DNA from: Calditrichota bacterium
GTDB lineage: Bacteria; Calditrichota; Calditrichia; RBG-13-44-9
DNA length: 8,611 nucleotides
Assembly (NCBI GenBank): GCA_016934605.1
Contig: JAFGSO010000189.1
Location: forward strand, 1-8,611
Direction of reading: 5' to 3'
The notes beneath the pieces are model-generated. The model saw only the letters and a program-made list of their open reading frames with translations, ran no database searches and was not told where the DNA came from. The position numbers and the translations under genes were made by a program. Positions 6,145 through 8,611 of the stretch are shown here, one piece after another. Each line of letters starts with the position of its first letter. Position 1 is the stretch's first letter.

Positions 6145-6918
6145 ATGAACTCAATCACTCCTCTAAAAATTTTCTCTCCTGTTTTTTCCCTTCTTATCCT
6201 TTTTTTGATTCCGGCATCCATGTCGGCTCAGAATCTTCCGGACGAACCGGATCAATGGGTAACTGACTATGTGGGAATTCTCGATGGTCGGCAGCAGAAC
6301 CAACTGAATGACATGCTGAAAAGTTTCGAAGACTCTACCTCAAATCAGATTGTTGTGGCTATTTTCCAGAATGCTCAGGGTTATCCTGTAGAAGAATTTA
6401 CCATTCGGCTTGCTGAAAAATGGCGGGTAGGTCAGAAAGATCGGGATAACGGTATTGTTCTGGCTATATTTATGGAGGAGCGGAAATTCAGGGCTGAAGT
6501 AGGATATGGCCTGGAAGATGTGGTACCGGATGCCTATGCCTTTCAAATTGTAAGTCAGATCATGCCTTCTTATTTCAGAGAGGGACAATATTACGAAGGG
6601 ATTTATGAAGCGGTTGCCGCTCTTATGCAGGCTTCTGCCGGGAGATATGAGGGTTTACCCCGCAAAGATTTAAAGGATGGAGCCCCCACTTTTCCGTTTG
6701 TTTTAATGGTATTTATATTGATCATTTTTATCTCGATTTTCAGAAGAAAAAAATATTCCAATGCCAATTCGCGCGGATGGTACCACAGCGGCCCGTTTTA
6801 CTGGGGAGGCATGGGTGGCGGTGGTTTCAGCCGGGGTGGCGGCGGAGGTTTTGGTGGCGGAGGTTTCAGTGGCGGTGGCGGGAGCTTTGGTGGTGGAGGC
6901 GCTACCGGGAGTTGGTAA
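6145..6918 (+). CDS. TPM-domain (DUF477) protein with signal peptide, one TM helix and Gly-rich tail
   Basis: A 257-aa protein of the YgcG type. Residues 1-29 form a signal peptide with a long hydrophobic core and a small-residue end (SMSAQ), probably cut near 28. The TPM domain fills about 35-165 with its family marks: WVTDYVGIL, the RDNGIVLAI strand (100-108), RAEVGYGLE (116-124), and the closing FREGQYYEGI. A single membrane helix (about 183-199) is followed by the basic stop-transfer RRKK. The C-terminus from 221 is almost pure glycine with periodic Phe and Ser, ending ATGSW. The likely topology is a TPM domain outside the inner membrane with the tail inside. The domain was named for thylakoid, phosphatase and MOLO-1 proteins. 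Relatives act as phosphatases or in assembly and stress roles, but the function of the bacterial forms is unsettled. No Shine-Dalgarno sequence precedes ATG 6145. A second TPM gene follows after 39 bp. Confidence 0.9.
   Translation: MNSITPLKIFSPVFSLLILFLIPASMSAQNLPDEPDQWVTDYVGILDGRQQNQLNDMLKSFEDSTSNQIVVAIFQNAQGYPVEEFTIRLAEKWRVGQKDRDNGIVLAIFMEERKFRAEVGYGLEDVVPDAYAFQIVSQIMPSYFREGQYYEGIYEAVAALMQASAGRYEGLPRKDLKDGAPTFPFVLMVFILIIFISIFRRKKYSNANSRGWYHSGPFYWGGMGGGGFSRGGGGGFGGGGFSGGGGSFGGGGATGSW
6805..6909 (+). repeat. Glycine-codon low-complexity repeat encoding the Gly-rich tail
   Basis: About 105 bp of GGN codons (mostly GGT, GGC and GGA) interrupted by TTT/TTC and AGC/AGT, encoding residues 221-255. 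Imperfect units of the form GGTGGCGGAGGTTT recur. Such tracts are prone to length change by slippage, so the exact number of units may vary between strains. Confidence 0.8.
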
Positions 6919-6957
6919 TAATTTTCTGATTTAAACCAAAATAAACAGGCATTTCCC

Positions 6958-7416
6958 ATGGCTATCGAAAGATCTTCAAGTCCTGAAAAGTTTTTTACCG
7001 ATGATGAAAAGTCACACATTGTCAAAGCAATTCAGGAAGCTGAAAAGAAAACTTCCGGCGAAATCCGGATTCATATGGAGGAAAAGGCTGGAGAAGATAT
7101 TTATAAGCGCGCAATTCGGATTTTTGAAAAGATCGGGATGACCAGAACAGTAAACAGAAACGGGGTTCTTATATATCTGGCAACCGGCAGCCGCCAATTT
7201 GTAATTTTAGGCGATAAAGGTATAAATGAAGTAGTCTCGCAAAATTTCTGGGAAGATGTTGTCCGACTGATGACGGATTTTTTTAAATCCGGAAAATTCT
7301 GTGAAGGGGTTTGTGAAGGTATCCGGCTCATTGGCGAAAAACTTAAAGATCATTTTCCATATCAGACAGATGATATAAATGAACTCTCCGATGATATTTC
7401 CATATCAGAGAAATAA
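6958..7416 (+). CDS. Soluble TPM-domain (DUF477) protein
   Basis: A 152-aa protein with no signal peptide or membrane helix, so probably cytoplasmic. The N-terminal FFTDDEKSHIVKAIQEAEKK and SGEIRIHMEE, then GMTRTVNRNGVLIYLA, FVILGDKGINE and FFKSGKFCEGVCEGI, correspond to the same TPM elements seen in the preceding protein in shortened form. The final segment HFPYQTDDINELSDDI is typical of this subgroup, which in my recollection is common in Bacteroidota beside LemA and a Gly-rich TPM protein. Here the Gly-rich partner is immediately upstream (39-bp gap, likely one transcript), but LemA is absent on both sides. The ribosome-binding site is weak (CAGG at 6946-6949). Biochemical function is unknown; the pair may act on the two faces of the inner membrane, which is speculation. 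Confidence 0.88.
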   Translation: MAIERSSSPEKFFTDDEKSHIVKAIQEAEKKTSGEIRIHMEEKAGEDIYKRAIRIFEKIGMTRTVNRNGVLIYLATGSRQFVILGDKGINEVVSQNFWEDVVRLMTDFFKSGKFCEGVCEGIRLIGEKLKDHFPYQTDDINELSDDISISEK

Positions 7417-7461
7417 AATTTCGGATAAATTCCACAGGATAATGTTACGAAAAAAGCACGC

Positions 7462-7467
7462 AGGAGG
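7462..7467 (+). promoter_or_regulatory. Strong Shine-Dalgarno site of the transporter gene
   Basis: A perfect AGGAGG ends five bases before ATG 7473 and fixes the start of the transporter. It is the strongest such site in the window; several other genes here have weak sites or none. Confidence 0.8.
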
Positions 7468-7472
7468 CTCAA

Positions 7473-8611
7473 ATGTCGTCGAATACAAATGATCGGGGAG
7501 AGTGGAGTTCGAAGATCGGATTTGTTCTGGCAGCTGCCGGTTCAGCTATCGGCCTGGGAAATATCTGGCGTTTTCCTTATGTAACCGGATTGAACGGTGG
7601 TGCGGCATTTGTATTTGTATATCTCATCTGCATCTTTATAATCGGATTACCCTATCTGTATGCAGAGCTTGTTCTGGGAAGATTCATGCAGAAGAATCCT
7701 GTCGGTGCGATACATTCGCTGAAACCCGGCAGTGCATGGATACTGGTGGGAGGCCTCGGGATTGTAACTGGGCTGTTCATCCTTTCCTACTATGCGGTTA
7801 TTGCCGGGTGGACATTCGGATATATTTTCAAAATGTTGATCCCGAATACCGTCACCTTTGGGGAATTTGTGGCCAATCCACTGCTGGTTATCGGCTTGTT
7901 TGCATTTTTTGTTTTTATAACCGTTGCGGTAGTGCATGGTGGTGTTCAGGGGGGAATCGAAAAGTGGTCTAAAATTCTGATGCCGGTTCTGTTTTTTCTG
8001 CTGGTTGTTCTCATTATTTATTCCAATTTTCTGCCCGGATCCGGGAAAGGGCTCTCTTTTTATCTCAAACCGGATTTCAGCAAGATAAATGGCCAGGTCA
8101 TTCTGGCTGCGTTGGGACAGGCCTTTTTTTCCTTGAGCCTGGGAATGGGACTCATGGTTACTTACGGCAGTTATATCTCCAAGGACGATAATCTTATCAG
8201 TTCAGGATTTTATGTAGCCCTGGCAGATACTGCCATTGCCATAATGGCTGGTCTGATCATTTTCCCGGCGCTTTTCGCCATGGGCCAGAACCCCGAAGCA
8301 GGTCCGGGTCTGGTTTTTAATGTTTTTCCTGCTATATTCGGAAGCATGCCTCTGGGAACCCTGGTGGGAGTTATTTTCTTCATATTGCTTTCGATAGCAG
8401 CGCTCACCTCAACGATATCATTACTTGAAGTTCCGACAGCCTACCTGGTGGATGAAAAAGGGCTGGCTCGAAAGATATCAGTCTGGCTGGTGGGGGGATC
8501 GGTATTTATCCTCGGGCTTCCCTCCCTTCTGTCCCAGGGGGCTGTGGGCTGGCTCAGTAAGCCCATTATCGGGGGGATGGAATTTCTCTCCCTGATGGAT
8601 TTTCTGTGGGG
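7473..8611 (+). CDS. Sodium:neurotransmitter symporter (NSS/SNF) family transporter, 3' end outside the window
   Basis: The frame is open from ATG 7473 to the right edge: 379 residues of a usual 440-500, covering about TM1 to TM9 or TM10 of a LeuT fold. These inner-membrane proteins import amino acids or related solutes with Na+. TM1 has SAIGLGNIWRFPY (24-36), with N30 at the LeuT N27 sodium position. TM6 has GQAFFSLSLGMG (215-226), with S220 in place of LeuT T254. TM7 carries D252 near the LeuT N286 position. TM8 has ALTSTISLLE, with T312 and S313 at the Na2 site. Both sodium sites therefore look intact, allowing for conservative changes. The GMG at 224-226 matches MhsT rather than the GFG of LeuT, pointing to hydrophobic or aromatic amino acids, though the substrate is not proven. 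It lies 56 bp after the TPM pair, with no terminator between and no convincing promoter. Confidence 0.95.
   Translation, partial: MSSNTNDRGEWSSKIGFVLAAAGSAIGLGNIWRFPYVTGLNGGAAFVFVYLICIFIIGLPYLYAELVLGRFMQKNPVGAIHSLKPGSAWILVGGLGIVTGLFILSYYAVIAGWTFGYIFKMLIPNTVTFGEFVANPLLVIGLFAFFVFITVAVVHGGVQGGIEKWSKILMPVLFFLLVVLIIYSNFLPGSGKGLSFYLKPDFSKINGQVILAALGQAFFSLSLGMGLMVTYGSYISKDDNLISSGFYVALADTAIAIMAGLIIFPALFAMGQNPEAGPGLVFNVFPAIFGSMPLGTLVGVIFFILLSIAALTSTISLLEVPTAYLVDEKGLARKISVWLVGGSVFILGLPSLLSQGAVGWLSKPIIGGMEFLSLMDFLW

Noticed and set aside
6798..7025. Proline-rich - strand open frame opposite the glycine-rich tail
   Set aside because: It is simply the complement of the GGN repeat tract; no start context or conserved part.
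7438..7443. GATAAT as a -10 box for the transporter gene
   Set aside because: No acceptable -35 sequence is found 15-19 bp upstream (the region is A/T-rich without TTG), and the gene may be read from the TPM promoter.
7502..7972. 156-codon + strand open frame inside the transporter gene
   Set aside because: It is out of frame with the clearly conserved LeuT-type protein covering the same bases, and its Cys/Arg-rich translation looks like a shifted reading.

Overview
The window is 8.6 kb of ordinary bacterial chromosome in which every recognisable gene lies on the + strand. It holds seven protein genes, two of them cut by the window edges. I see no RNA gene, mobile element or CRISPR array. 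The best clue to the host is SecA. It is long (1013 aa), carries an extra segment in its cross-linking domain and has a cysteine-containing insert in its second nucleotide-binding domain. From memory this resembles SecA of the Bacteroidota/Chlorobi/Calditrichota (FCB) assemblage. Two neighbouring TPM-domain genes and several starts with weak or no Shine-Dalgarno sequence fit that placement. The taxonomy is an inference and has not been checked by alignment.

Layout. Positions 1-1372 hold the C-terminal part of an acetyl-CoA acetyltransferase (thiolase), followed 16 bp later by a 3-hydroxybutyryl-CoA dehydrogenase. Together they form the central acetoacetyl-CoA/3-hydroxybutyryl-CoA node of beta-oxidation, butyrate or PHB metabolism. 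Positions 1412-2670 hold nusB (transcription antitermination) and a metallophosphoesterase whose GTG start overlaps the nusB stop by 4 bp. The lack of a visible terminator between hbd and nusB suggests that all four genes could share a transcript.

Positions 2671-2967 are a 297-bp non-coding leader with a 9-bp perfect inverted repeat, a smaller hairpin and a roughly 36-bp element that recurs in similar form just after secA. secA (2968-6009), the ATPase of the Sec secretion pathway, appears to be its own unit and ends in a hairpin/T-tract terminator candidate.

Positions 6145-7416 hold two TPM (DUF477) genes. One product is exported, membrane-anchored and has a glycine-rich tail; the other is a soluble 152-aa protein. 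The LemA gene often found beside such pairs is absent here. From 7473 to the right edge runs a sodium:neurotransmitter-symporter family transporter with a LeuT-type fold and a GMG motif in TM6, led by the strongest ribosome-binding site in the window.

This is mostly housekeeping DNA and I find no convincing new multi-gene system. The points most worth a second look are the near-duplicate elements flanking secA, the four-cysteine insert in SecA, the nusB start choice and the LemA-less TPM pair.
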